Shown here piece by piece: positions 1 through 10,329 of a stretch of DNA of 64,000 bases. The stretch covers positions 90,821,914 to 90,885,913 of the forward strand of contig CM043944.1 in assembly GCA_014529385.2 (NCBI GenBank), written 5' to 3'. The number at the start of each line of letters is the position of its first letter. Positions within the stretch are counted from its first letter, which is position 1. Origin of the DNA: Adiantum capillus-veneris. Its lineage: Eukaryota; Streptophyta; Polypodiopsida; Polypodiales; Pteridaceae. The position numbers were made by a program, and so were the translations under genes. The notes beneath the pieces were generated by a model, which was given only the letters and a program-made list of their open reading frames with translations, was not told where the DNA came from and did not search any database.

Positions 1-2262
1 GTTCTCAAGGACAACCATAAGCTTTTGTGCATCTTCTAAAGTGTGTGCTAGAAGCACTACATCATCCGCATACAACAAAAGCATGATTACCGCATTGCAA
101 ATAGTGACCTCTTCAATGCCTTCTTCTTGCATAAAGTCAAGTACCATTTGTTCCAATTGATCGATGCATAGACCAAAGAGAGTTGGTGACAATGGACATC
201 CTTGTTTAACCCCAATAGTGCTTACAAAAATTTCTGAAATTTCTCTTCCCATGCGCAATTGACAAATCACCTTCTCATAGATTCGAGAAACCGCAAGCAT
301 AAACTCACTTGGCACTTGGAGTTCTTCCATCCTTCTCCACAAATTGTTACGTAGAATCATATCAAAGGCTTTCTTAAAGTCCACAAAACAACAATACAAT
401 CGCTTGCCTTTCAACCGACTTTCCTCCATGAGAACACGAAGAGTGACAAGATGATCAATGGTGCTATGGCATCGACGAAAACCCGCTTGTCCCTTTGCAC
501 GCTTGTCATTCTCTTCAGCCCAATCACTCAATTTCATCTCCATTATGCACCCAAACAACTTTGCCATAAGAGACCCAATAATTATAGTCTGGTAGTTGCT
601 TACATTCTTTACATCCCCTCCTTTATGCAAAGGCTTAACCCAATCAGTACTCCAATCATAAGGCATACCATGTTGAAGTGCAAGGTTGAACATATCACAC
701 ATCCACTCATGGGTAAAATCTCCCGTCCATTTGATCATCTCCGGCTTGATACCTTGAAGATCTCCCGCTTTGCGAGTGGCCAACTTTTCAAGCCCACTGC
801 ATACATCCTCAATAGTAAAAAAAGATGGCATACATGGGAGTGAATCATAAAATGGTATTTTTTCAGTATTTTCTTGCTCATATAATTGCCTACAATGTGT
901 GTACATATCCACTAGACTCAAGTTACCAAAATTCTCAACCCGCTTGCCTCTCAAGTTTCTCCAAAATCTTCCACATGCATGTGCCTTTTCTTGGACTTGA
1001 AATTCTTGTTGCTTTACTTCCCATCTTCTTCTCTTCTTTTGAATCAATGCCTTGTATGTATGCAAATGACTTTGATAGTTGTCTTTGTCCATAGTTGCAT
1101 CAAGCTTTATCAAGGACTTTCGAGCATCTTGACATTCTTTATCAAACCACCTTTTGCGTGATCTATCTTTGTTGATACCATGGAGATGCTTTATGGCAAA
1201 GCATTCTTCCGCACAAGAACAAATTGCTTTCTTGAAAGCTTCCCATTTAGTTTCCAATGGTGCATCACATTGAAGCTTTGTCATCCATAATTTTTGCTCA
1301 ACCATTTCAATGTACATTGGTGCCCGTTTGAAATCCATACATAGTGATAACTTCTCTTTCCTTTGGCTGAGATTATCATGCTTAGTTGCTTCTCCACATG
1401 AAAGGTCAATACATAAGGTGCGATGGTCGGACTCCGGGGTCCATTGACCAAACATAAAACTCTTTATGCGATACATGATGGCTTCAGAGAGTAGCATATA
1501 GTCAATCACACTATCCCCATTATGTCTTCTACATGTAAATCCATTGGTTCCACTCCACAAAGATACACCATTGGCAATGAGCATACCGGTGCTATTACAC
1601 ATGTGTAAAAGTAACTTTCCATAGTGATCCGGCTCTTTCTCATCCATTGAAGTACGATCATACAAGTGAACTTCCTCCAACTCCCTTGAAATGTATGGCA
1701 TATCAAATTGTTGAGTATCATGTTGCAATGTTTTTGTACGAGCATTCATATCCCCAAATACAATAACATCACCTTCACCTTTGAAATAAGCAATGTCCTC
1801 TTCCAAATCAGAAAATGGTTGATCTCTATCCATGCAAGCATAAAAGGGAGAATCATGATGAGGAATGTAGCAACCGGCTACAAAAATGGGTGCTCTTTTT
1901 GGTGTCATAATTTTCAGCCATACATAACGTTTGTACTTGTCATCTTTCACAATTGATACAAAATCTTCCAATCCTTTCTTAACCATACATGCTAACCCTC
2001 CTTGTCCTCTTCGTTGCTTGAGATTCTTTGACCACATCAATGAATGTACATTGTAATCCTCCAAGCCGTTAATCCTTTGTGTATCATGCTCCCAAGTTTC
2101 AACAAGAAGTACAACATCGGCTTTGCTTGTTAGTTCATCAAGAAGTACAACATCGGCTTTGCTTGTTAGTTCATCAATGCCAACCCCCGCATTCCATGGG
2201 TATCCATTACAATTCCAAAAGCATATTTTCAATTGTAACTCGGTCTCATAGGTCACGCATCC
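1..2262 (-). CDS. LINE ORF2: AP-type endonuclease plus reverse transcriptase (partial)
   Basis: Reverse-translating the minus strand gives one frame with no stop from just after the ORF1 stop to base 1 (754 codons, running off the edge). The N-terminal third is an APE-like endonuclease that nicks target DNA: WNCNG, VETWE, GDMNA, SVIDYML and SDHRTL supply the expected N, E, D/N, D and DH residues. The RT follows (from about base 780 leftwards): QAGFRR, motif A FVDFKKAFD, motif B KQGCPLSPTLFGL, motif C LLLYADDVVLLA at 34-69. No AUG precedes the endonuclease domain in this frame; the first in-frame Met is near base 2038, past the catalytic Glu. Translation probably depends on readthrough, reinitiation, or a mutated ORF1 stop. 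Confidence 0.92.
2104..2175. repeat. 36-bp in-frame tandem duplication inside the LINE endonuclease
   Basis: Two identical 36-bp units (2104-2139, 2140-2175) repeat 12 codons (DELTSKADVVLL) just before the VETWE catalytic motif. The frame is kept, so the ORF stays open with a 12-residue insertion. Confidence 0.95.
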
Positions 2263-3213
2263 CTATTTGCTTGAGAGACTTGCCTCCTCCTTGGGCACAT
2301 TTTCTTCATGAGAGATCTCCTTGTTTTTATTATTCTTTTCCTCATATGCCTTGCGAAGCATATTTTGTTGCTTAATAATGCGATCTTCACATACAAAACA
2401 TTTTGTATCCCTCAAATAGATCCAACTATTATCAAGGATAATCTTTCGCTTGGTCTCATCCGGCATGGTGCATACAATTGGCCGTTCTCCCGAGCGAGGA
2501 GCTCCTTGCTTCCCCACTCTATGTGCTCCATAGACCATAACTACGGACATGCCAAAGTGGGTTTTGAAGAAATCTTCAATAACAATGGTAAGAGAAGGAG
2601 GTGTCTCTAACTTCTCTTCGGGAATTCCACGAATAACAATGTTCTTGGAACGTCGCTCCCGTTCCTTCAACTCCTCCACATCCACATTCTCAACATTCTT
2701 TGTTTGAACCATAGCTTGCATGAGTGAGGAATTAGAAACCACATTGCTACCACATACATCAGCCCAAGACTTGTTTGTGCATACATTTTTCATGTCGCAT
2801 ACATCCCGGCTCATAGTGTCAAATTTCTCCTCTTTCAATACATGGTCATGCTCTACTTTGCTCATCCGCTCCTTCAAAGCATTCAAGTCCACAAGAGAGC
2901 GTTTACATTCCTTGACTTCCTCTTCAAGTTGCATCAAACGTGTTGTTTGCATCTCAAGTGTCCTCTTGAGATTCTCATTCTCAACCACAAGTACCCTTAG
3001 TGTGCCATTCTCCATTGCAAGTGCTCGTAAGTCTTCGCCTTGTTTGTTTACGGTCTCTTGCAATGATACCAAGTACGCCATGATCATGGTTTCCGATGTC
3101 GTTGGTTGGGTGGTTGTGTTGCTATCTCCACACTTAGGAGATTTTGGATCATTTTCCACAATGGTTGTGGACCTTGTTGAAGAAGAAGAACCCTTGCGAG
3201 TGCCGGAAGACAT
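2263..3213 (-). CDS. LINE ORF1 protein (coiled coil plus nucleic-acid-binding domain)
   Basis: 316 residues, ATG at 3213. The first ~45 residues are Ser/Thr-rich, followed by a long heptad-rich coiled coil (about residues 45-125, many Leu and Glu/Lys) and a C-terminal domain starting with ERRSKNIVIRGIPEE and containing YGAHRVGK, a signature of LINE ORF1 proteins. ORF1p trimerises and coats the element RNA in the retrotransposition particle (family knowledge). The stop TAG (2265-2263) is in frame with ORF2, so the two proteins are separated by one codon only. Confidence 0.87.
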   Translation of the reverse strand: MSSGTRKGSSSSTRSTTIVENDPKSPKCGDSNTTTQPTTSETMIMAYLVSLQETVNKQGEDLRALAMENGTLRVLVVENENLKRTLEMQTTRLMQLEEEVKECKRSLVDLNALKERMSKVEHDHVLKEEKFDTMSRDVCDMKNVCTNKSWADVCGSNVVSNSSLMQAMVQTKNVENVDVEELKERERRSKNIVIRGIPEEKLETPPSLTIVIEDFFKTHFGMSVVMVYGAHRVGKQGAPRSGERPIVCTMPDETKRKIILDNSWIYLRDTKCFVCEDRIIKQQNMLRKAYEEKNNKNKEISHEENVPKEEASLSSK

Positions 3214-3438
3214 TGTATGTAAAATAGGAGATGAGAATCAATTTTGTTGAACCTGTTCACTTCGGAAATGATGCTACAGAAACGCCTTCCATAACTCTGA
3301 AAATTTCTGTCTTTACATCAATGCATAGAGGACTTCGTGCTCTTCGATTGAGGCTATAGATCACCCAAATCGGAGTTCGGATGAAGAAGTTATGATCAAA
3401 AGAGTGGAGTGCTGTCTACTAGGTCAAAAAACGGCTGC

Positions 3439-3441
<3 letters not shown>

Positions 3442-3469
<28 letters not shown>
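3442..3469. repeat. (GA)n microsatellite
   Basis: About 14 uninterrupted GA units directly upstream of the LINE 5' region. The DNA from 3470 to 3690 after it is AT-rich with no gene seen. Confidence 0.97.
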
Positions 3470-3473
<4 letters not shown>

Positions 3474-3690
3474 CGTCTATTCCTGCCGGCGAGTGTGTGT
3501 GTGAGAGGAAGAGAGCAATGTTAAAAAAAAATCAATTTTGCAAATATACAAAATTTCCTTTGGGGGGTAGTTTCAAAAAGATTTTTTTAATTTCAATAGA
3601 CCGATTTTTTACAAATTTGACTCCATTTTCTTGAATTTTCCAAGCAAGCTTTCTCCTTCTCCCCCTCCCTTCAACCAATTGTTTTGTTTG

Positions 3691-3735
3691 TTCAACTGGC
3701 TCAAGGCTTAAGTGACACACTTTTGTCGAAGATTG

Positions 3736-3797
<62 letters not shown>

Positions 3798-3835
3798 GGC
3801 TCAAGGCTTAGGTGACACACTTTTCTCGAAGATTG

Positions 3836-3906
<71 letters not shown>
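3691..3906. repeat. Duplicated unit: 45-bp flank plus (GA)n, two copies
   Basis: The flank 'GGCTCAAGGCTTA..TGACACACTTTT..TCGAAGATTGAC' occurs at about 3697-3738 and 3799-3838, each followed by a long (GA)n tract (3739-3795 and 3841-3906). The two flanks differ at a few bases. This is a tandem duplication of flank plus microsatellite. Open frames here encode only Arg-Glu or Ser-Leu repeats and are not genes. From 3907 to 4250 nothing is recognised. Confidence 0.93.
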
Positions 3907-4254
3907 TACTGCGACCTTTGTGATCATGCAACGTCTGCCACAAATAGGTATGATATCTTGCTCCATGCTAATAGTCTATGATGCAAACATTCATTTGTTG
4001 ACGAGATGCATGTTGGTTTGGTGCGCACTTGCAGACAACAGGCTGCTTGATGGTTCTGTGTTACGTGCTAGCGACGTGAAGCTCGCCCACGAAGCTAGGG
4101 GTTGCTTTTTTCCACGGTTGGTTGAGAGCACGAAGGGGTGTAGTGCTTTGGCAAAACTGTGTAGGACCTCAGCTTGCATGACAATCTACTATGAAATTGC
4201 TCGGTTTCTCGCTCTTGCTAGCTACGTGCTCGGTCTATGGGGTTGTGGCAAGGA

Positions 4255-4397
4255 TGTGCCATCATCTTCGCCCATACGATAGGGGACTTGGGTGTTCATA
4301 GGTACAACCTGTAGGTTTAATGTTGTATCTGTCTGCAGCAGTATATCAGGGTTAGTATTAGTGCCCTTCATCAGTGAACAGAGATAGATTGTGATTA
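4255..4397 (+). repeat. Diverged direct repeat, copy 1 (with 5027-5170)
   Basis: The segment from 'CGATAGGGGACTTGGGTGTT' through 'CCCTTCATCAGTGA' to 'GATTGTGATT' matches 5027-5170 in the same order with many substitutions. Both copies lie just before long microsatellites. Nothing coding is seen. Confidence 0.75.
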
Positions 4398-4404
4398 ACC
4401 TAGC

Positions 4405-4408
<4 letters not shown>

Positions 4409-4454
<46 letters not shown>
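4409..4454. repeat. (GA)n microsatellite
   Basis: About 22 GA units, just after the diverged repeat copy 1. Confidence 0.97.
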
Positions 4455-4456
<2 letters not shown>

Positions 4457-4530
4457 GAAACATAAGAGAATTTTAACGTCGTAGGAAACTATCTCAAGAG
4501 ACCTTAAAGATCTAACCAACGAGCAGAGAG

Positions 4531-4707
<177 letters not shown>

Positions 4708-5026
4708 GAAATCTCTTTGATCATTCAAGATGCAATTATTTATCCAATCATTACGCCTAATCACTAGGCTTCAAGATGATATCTCATGGGTCATGAGTGG
4801 TGGCATCCGCTTCTTCCTTCACGGGCGGTAGGCTCTAGTGATGTGTGTGCAACCACAAAGCTTGAAGAAGGCTTAGCGGAAAGGCTGCCTCAAAAGCCGA
4901 CAGCTTTTTGAAATCTACTTCAGTAGCTCTCAATAAGTTTCTGGATCCAAACGTGGCTGCTTCTGTATGCACAACCTACAATACTTCGATGTCGTCGTAG
5001 GTGATGATGATGATGATGATCGGAAT

Positions 5027-5170
5027 TGGATCTTCGCCTATAGAATAGGGGGACTTGGATGTTTATAGGTGACTTGAAACCTGTAGTTTCGACATTGTAT
5101 TTGTCTACATCAATATATCGAGGTTAGGATTAGCGTCCTTCATCAGTGAGAGGGAGAGATTGTGATTTTT
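5027..5170 (+). repeat. Diverged direct repeat, copy 2 (with 4255-4397)
   Basis: Second copy of the segment described at 4255, including 'GGTTAGGATTAGCGTCC' versus 'GGTTAGTATTAGTGCCC' in copy 1. A GGTGGG-rich patch follows to 5216. Confidence 0.75.
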
Positions 5171-5230
5171 GTGGGTGGGTCGGTGTGGGTGGGGGGGGGA
5201 AGGGAGAGAGAGCTCATACGGCTTGACGAT

Positions 5231-5253
5231 TGTGTGTGTGTGTGTGTGTGTGA

Positions 5254-5348
<95 letters not shown>

Positions 5349-5353
5349 GCCGG

Positions 5354-5410
<57 letters not shown>

Positions 5411-5424
5411 AGACAAAGACCGGC

Positions 5425-5460
<36 letters not shown>

Positions 5461-5464
5461 CTCA

Positions 5465-5500
<36 letters not shown>
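5231..5500. repeat. Inverted microsatellite structure (TG)n(GA)n ... (CT)n(CA)n
   Basis: Left arm: (TG)n 5231-5271, (GA)n 5272-5345, then a 22-bp unique arm 5341-5362. Centre: (CT)n(CA)n 5363-5410. Right: the reverse complement of the 22-bp arm at 5411-5432 (one mismatch), then (CT)n and (CA)n to 5500. Unique arms and outer microsatellites are both complementary, so a long hairpin or cruciform is possible. Confidence 0.93.
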
Positions 5501-5504
<4 letters not shown>

Positions 5505-5836
5505 CAAAAGGTATAAATGTCTTTAGAAGGCCAAAATGACCATGAGACCAAAGTGTTGCAACCATAGTGAAACAAATACAACCTTCAAGAACGAAACTAA
5601 AACTAGGGTAGCTAAAATTTAAGAAAAATGCTATGCATGCAATAGGTGAAGGCACTCAAGTACAATACATTAGTTGGGTTTGCTATACAAAATGAGGACA
5701 ATATCATGAACTATCTTACGAGTCTCTATAGTATGGTGTCTACCTCCACAATGAACAAAGGAGTCGACCTTCCCCACGCTCCAACAATGATATAGATCTT
5801 TCGTTTGTAGATTACATTATTACAAAGGTCTTGATC

Positions 5837-5887
<51 letters not shown>

Positions 5888-6120
5888 CTCTTTGACAATA
5901 GGTACACACTAGAATGAGCTAGTCACTTGACATCTATTCCAGTTTAGAACTTTAAAGTCAAATGTTAGATTCTATTAGATCAGGTAGGACAAAAAAAATC
6001 AGACTTCAGACGAACATAAGCAAGACCAGACAAACAACTAAACTGAAAGAACAGAATCAAATGTTGGACAACAAGACAACTAGAACCGATATATTTGTAG
6101 ATTTAATACACTTGAAAGTC
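5501..6120 (+). repeat. Low-copy repeat module Y, copy A
   Basis: Starts after (CA)n with 'AAATCAAAAGGTATAAATGT', contains 'CAACCATAGTGA..ACAAATACAACCTTCAAGAA', an internal (GA)n at 5839-5884 and 'TTTGACAATAG.TACACACTAGAATGA'. The same order occurs at 14223-14890 and 18590-19165. No coding capacity is conserved between copies. I do not recognise the family. Confidence 0.85.
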
Positions 6121-6139
6121 AATCGCATTATGCAATTTG

Positions 6140-6375
6140 AAGAATTCAAGCTCACGTTCGGTTAATAGCAAGAATTACTTTTTAAGCTTCTCATTTGTTC
6201 AAGTGGAATAATATTTTCGGTCTTTACCCAACTTAACATGTCATTTAAAGTCCTCATCAATTTTGGATAATAGCTAGACTTTGTTTTCTAGTGTAGTTAT
6301 AACATAACTGTGTATTTCTAGTATTCTTGCTACCACACTTTTCTTGAATTCGGAATGTTCTTTATAATTGAAAGA
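6140..6375 (+). repeat. Low-copy repeat module X, copy A
   Basis: 'GGATAATAGCTAGACTTTGT' and 'TTCTTGCTACCACACTTTTC' are shared with 18240-18500. In copy C module X is followed by (CT)n(CA)n and module Y; here it is interrupted at 6375 by E1, and the (CT)n(CA)n-Y continuation is found on the far side at 14131. Confidence 0.83.
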
Positions 6376-6795
6376 TGTAAACGGTGGGAATGGCTGCCCG
6401 ACTTAGGCGCCTAGGCTAATAATTACTAGAATAAGTTAGGTGGGTAACTGGCATAGAAAAAAATCAATTAGAGAGCCAATAGAGAGCTACAAATATGGCC
6501 CATTGCTTCATCTGTAGGGACGGAGTACCAAATCTTTGAGCCTAGTGGTAAGAGTTGTTTATACTTTGTAATTATCATTAAGCTAAAGGCTTATGTGTTT
6601 CACTGACTACATTTGTACACAATTATCTGGTCTGTATAATACAGGTCCCGTTTCATTTCTTATTTTTAGTGTCAATCTCTTTTTAGTTCCAATCTTATCT
6701 TTCAGTTACTATCTAGTATGAAGTCTTTGGTGTGGTTTGAACTACCTCTAACTACCAACCTAGAATAGCTATCTAAAAGTGTCTAACTCATTCCA
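6376..6795 (+). repeat. E1 5' LTR
   Basis: 420 bp, TG...CA ends, matching 13697-14122 along its whole length, e.g. 'CACTGACTACATTTGTACAC' versus 'CACTAACTACATTTGTACAC', and 'AACTACCAACCTAGAATAGC' in both. Confidence 0.93.
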
Positions 6796-6796
6796 A

Positions 6797-6815
6797 TTTG
6801 GCGATCATAGTGGCT
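6797..6815 (+). promoter_or_regulatory. E1 primer-binding site (putative)
   Basis: 'TTTGGCGATCATAGTGGC' directly follows the 5' LTR. Position and TGGCG start fit a tRNA primer site, but I cannot name the tRNA. Confidence 0.5.
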
Positions 6816-6870
6816 TAAGCTAATTTTCTCTTGACAGTCGGGCTATCTCCTAGAGTCATTGCAATTAGTT

Positions 6871-7658
6871 ATGCCGCCCAAAGGAGAAACACGAGGCAAA
6901 AGGACATCTACGAGGTTCACAAGGAATCTGGACTGCGTCAGCCCAATGCTAGAAGAGTCAAAGCGAGGCTCTCAGACAAAGAGAGGACTTAGAAATGAGA
7001 CCAATGTTGCTCCAAGATGAGAAACAACTGATAAATCAAGGGATTCATAGCATTCATCTCATTCCAAGCATAGACAAGTTGAGAGAGCAAAATGACGCAA
7101 CCGATTCAATAGATTCCAATGTAGCCAGTGACATGGTGAAGGAAGTGAGGGGAGAAAGAGAAGACATCATTAAGCAGGACACAAGTCATCAAAGAAAGCT
7201 GAGGATACAATGACTGAAACAAAAATAGAAAATGACTTGAAAGTTGATATTGATCATTACAACAAGCGAAGATCTGACAATAAACCAATTTCTAGAACCA
7301 AGGCAGGAATCATGAGAATTTCTCTAATATGAAAATATCATTTCCACTATTCAAAGGGGGAAAAACAGATGATCATGATGTTCATATCCAAGTGTTCGAG
7401 AAGTATGTTGAGTTGAAGAATATTGATGAAGATGAATGGGAAGAGTATTTTCCCTAGACACTTAAGAAGGCATCAAGGAAATGGTATTACCATTACCTAG
7501 CCTGCCAGCTCAGAGCATACAATAAGCTCATCAAGGCTTTGAGATTGGACTATTCAGATAACAAAGGGGATGAATACATTTTATGTGAGCTTGACAAGAT
7601 CAAGCAGGGGAAGCTATTAGTCAGAATATGTTGAAAAAATCAAGAAACTGAGTAGTGT
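6871..7658 (+). pseudogene. E1 gag remnant
   Basis: ATG at 6871 (MPPKGETRGKRTSTRF...) opens a basic N-terminus that stops after ~50 codons. A Gag core is readable from 7329 (MKISFPLFKGGKTDDHD, FEKYVELKN, KASRKWYYHY), resembling the retrotransposon Gag domain. A TAG at 7455-7457 sits in this frame. The Gag frame runs straight into RT sequence at about 7650-7658 (EYVEKIKKLS then VDYRELNEQ), so the zinc knuckle, protease and RT fingers are missing through an internal deletion. Confidence 0.75.
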
Positions 7659-8747
7659 GGACTATAGGGAGCTGAATGAACAGACAATTAAAGATCCTTT
7701 TCCACTTCCTTTATAGATATGATGTTAGATGAGATTGCAAGCCACAAAGTGTATACTTTCATGGACAGATATAATGGCTACAATCAGCTCATAAATTGCA
7801 CCTAAATATACAGCAAGTCTGCATTCATCACTAAATGGGGAGCCCTTAACTATCTGGTAATGCCATTTGGATTGTGCAATGCTCCAACAACCTTTCAACA
7901 ATGCATGATGGAAATTTTTAGTGAGTTTTTGGCCATATTTATTGATGGCTTTACCATATTTTCCTCTAAAGAAATGCATTAATTATTTTTGGAGATGGTC
8001 TTTGAGAGGTGCTGCAAAAAGAGAATCTATATGAATCCCTTCAAGTCCGTGTTTATGGTTTGGAAGGGACAAAGTCTAGGACACATACTCGCTAATGACA
8101 AAGTCAAGTGTGTTCAACAGGCTAAAGTGCCAACAACAATATCCAAATTGAGTTCCTTTTTGGGATGTATCAACTTTTACATGAGGTTTGCTCATATGTT
8201 TTCAGCTAAGGAATTACCTCTAAATGAACTAACCAAGAAAGGAAACAAGTTTATTTGGACTAAAGAATGTGAACAACGTTTCCAATTCTTGAAGGATGCG
8301 ATTATCAAGAAGCCAATACTTTGCCAACCAAATTGGGATGTAGTTTTCCATGTACATGTAGATGCATCTGGCATGGCAATGGGAGCTATACTAGCCTAGC
8401 CTGATGGGAAGATGGACTACCCAATCTACTTCGCCAGTTGCAGGTTCAGTTCAGCTAAACAAGGATATTCTACCACTGAGAGAGAAGCACTAGGGATGGT
8501 ATTTAGTTCTACTAAGCTCACACGTTACCTACTGAGAAAACTATTTCATTTATTTGTGGATCATCAAACTCTGTTGTTTCTAATCAACAAAGTTATCATA
8601 CAAGGAAGTTTAATCATGTGGATGATGTTCCTAATGGAGTTTGAATTTAAGATAATCCCAAGCCAAAGAAAACACATTGTGGGGCATACTTCCTTTCCAA
8701 AAGCACATAGTGTTGTTCAAAAACATTGTGAGGAGATGAACGAGTAG
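7656..8747 (+). pseudogene. E1 pol remnant: reverse transcriptase and RNase H
   Basis: RT begins at VDYRELNEQ and includes FMDRYNGYNQL, AFITKWG, MPFGLCNAPTTFQ and IFIDGFTIFS in place of the catalytic Y-x-D-D, so one Asp is lost. The connection domain has FLGCINFYMRF. RNase H starts at VHVDASGMAMGAILA, with YSTTEREALGMV and FVDHQTL. A TAG at 8397-8399 (where a Gln is expected) and other stops break the frame. The enzyme would have copied element RNA into DNA. Confidence 0.88.
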
Positions 8748-8879
8748 ATGCTGAGTTATTTCAAGATATACCTAAGGAGGACCCATATCTAGAGTGGTAG
8801 GATGTTTATGATTTTTTTCAGGTGGTAAGTTTTCCAACGATTGGTCTTAGAATAAGAAGAAGGCACCGATCATAAGAAG

Positions 8880-9930
8880 TCTAAAGTTTACAAGCCTTTG
8901 GTGGCAAATAATGATGGCTGATGTCAAAGCTTTTTGTAAAACTTGTGATATTCTCTAGAGAATGGGAAGGCCAACATATGGTGATATGACACCCCTGACT
9001 CCAATACATCCACTGGGAATATTCATGAAATGGGGTCTAGATTTACAGGGCCATTTCATAAGATTATCCCACAAAAAAATTATTATATCATCATGGCCGC
9101 ATGTTATGTCAGCAAGTGGGTTGAAACCAAGGCCTTACCAAACAATACAACCAAATCAAAATCTATATTCTTGTATGAAAGCATCATATGCAGATATGGA
9201 TGTCCAATCAAAATTGTCTCAGATCAAGGAACACATTCTATCAATGAAACTATTCAAATACTAATTGAGATCTTTTTAGTTAAACACAGAAAGTCTACAC
9301 CCTATTATCCTAGATGTAATGGTCAAGCAGAAAGCAATAGTAAAACCATCAAGACCATTCGCACAACAATAGTTCAGAAGGAGCCACACTAGTGGGACAC
9401 CAAGCTTCAGATGGTGCTATGGGATTATCAAACTGCTTACAAGGTTATTATTGGCATGAAACCTTTCAAAATGGTGTATGGAATAATGGCAGTGGTTCCA
9501 ATAGAGTTTTCCATCCCTAGTCTGAGACTGGAAATGGAGCATGGAATGGACTTCAACTAGAATTTGAGAGGAGGTAGATGAGTTATTGAAGCTAGATAAG
9601 ATTAGACAGAGGGCAATGCTCGAATAGAAATTTGTCCAATAGAAGAGAAAGTACTGACACCACAACAAGATCAAGGTCAGGGAGTTCAAGAAGGGTGACC
9701 TGGTACTGTTATATCATCAAAAACTAGGACTAAAGAAACCAAACTTGAAGATAGTTTGTTCTGGATCCTATGAAGTGAATTAGGTATTCTCCAATGGAAT
9801 AGTCAGATTAAGAGACTTGTCAGGATTACTGTTGTTTGGAGTCTACAATGGGGCTAAGATCAAGTTATATTATGCTAGATTAGAAGAAATCCTAGTAACA
9901 CCAGAACCAAAAGACCCTTCGAGTCAGGAA
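8880..9930 (+). pseudogene. E1 integrase remnant
   Basis: Integrase catalytic core: LDLQGHF/FTGPF (first Asp region), VSDQGTHS (second Asp) and CNGQAESN (Glu) keep the D,D,E triad across two frames near 9030-9390. TAG at 9390-9392 interrupts at a likely Gln. The C-terminal domain (9393-9900) is readable only in pieces. From 9931 to 10330 nothing is recognised. Confidence 0.85.
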
Positions 9931-10329
9931 GTGAACCTCTAAATTTATTACCAATTCAGGCACTCACTAAACCTGATAAGAAATTAAATATAACTCTGAA
10001 TCAAACACAATCAGCACCTGTAAAGTCTAAAAACCTTAACGATCATAAGAAATCATTAACCCACATTAGAATTTTCCATGTACTGAGTAGATAGTTGGAC
10101 AAATGCATGAGTGACATGTGGTCAATGATGATACCACATTTCTATCTCAAGTTGTTGTGCACTTGGCTTCTCCTACAAACAATCATTTACCTTCATCATC
10201 TACCACACACACAACAAACTCCACACCCTCACAATCCTCACCATCTACTACCACACCTTTCCACCATATACTTGACCCCCCAAAGCTCTAAGGTTTTTGG
10301 TTTTTAACCACCACAATAGCTTCTTCATC

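Larger units (their letters stand above)
1..3440 (-). mobile_element. LINE (non-LTR retrotransposon), 3' end outside window
   Basis: A minus-strand non-LTR retrotransposon with ORF1 (2263-3213) and an endonuclease-reverse transcriptase ORF2 (2262 to the window edge). The 3' part (end of RT, 3' UTR, tail) lies to the left of the window. The 5' limit is not sharp: 3214-3440 is non-coding and is taken as 5' UTR because it runs from ORF1 up to a (GA)n tract at 3442. Both ORFs are open, which is unusual beside the other decayed elements here, so this may be a young copy. Confidence 0.85.

Noticed and set aside
451-1161. Plus-strand open frames of 60-130 codons
   Set aside because: They are antisense to the LINE RT, whose minus frame is open and has all RT motifs.
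3812-4282. 156-codon plus-strand ORF running out of a GA tract
   Set aside because: The first third is microsatellite; the rest has no recognisable motif and no conserved copy.
6797-6815. Naming the tRNA for the E1 primer site
   Set aside because: TGGCGATCATAG does not match a tRNA 3' end I can assign with confidence; only the position supports it.
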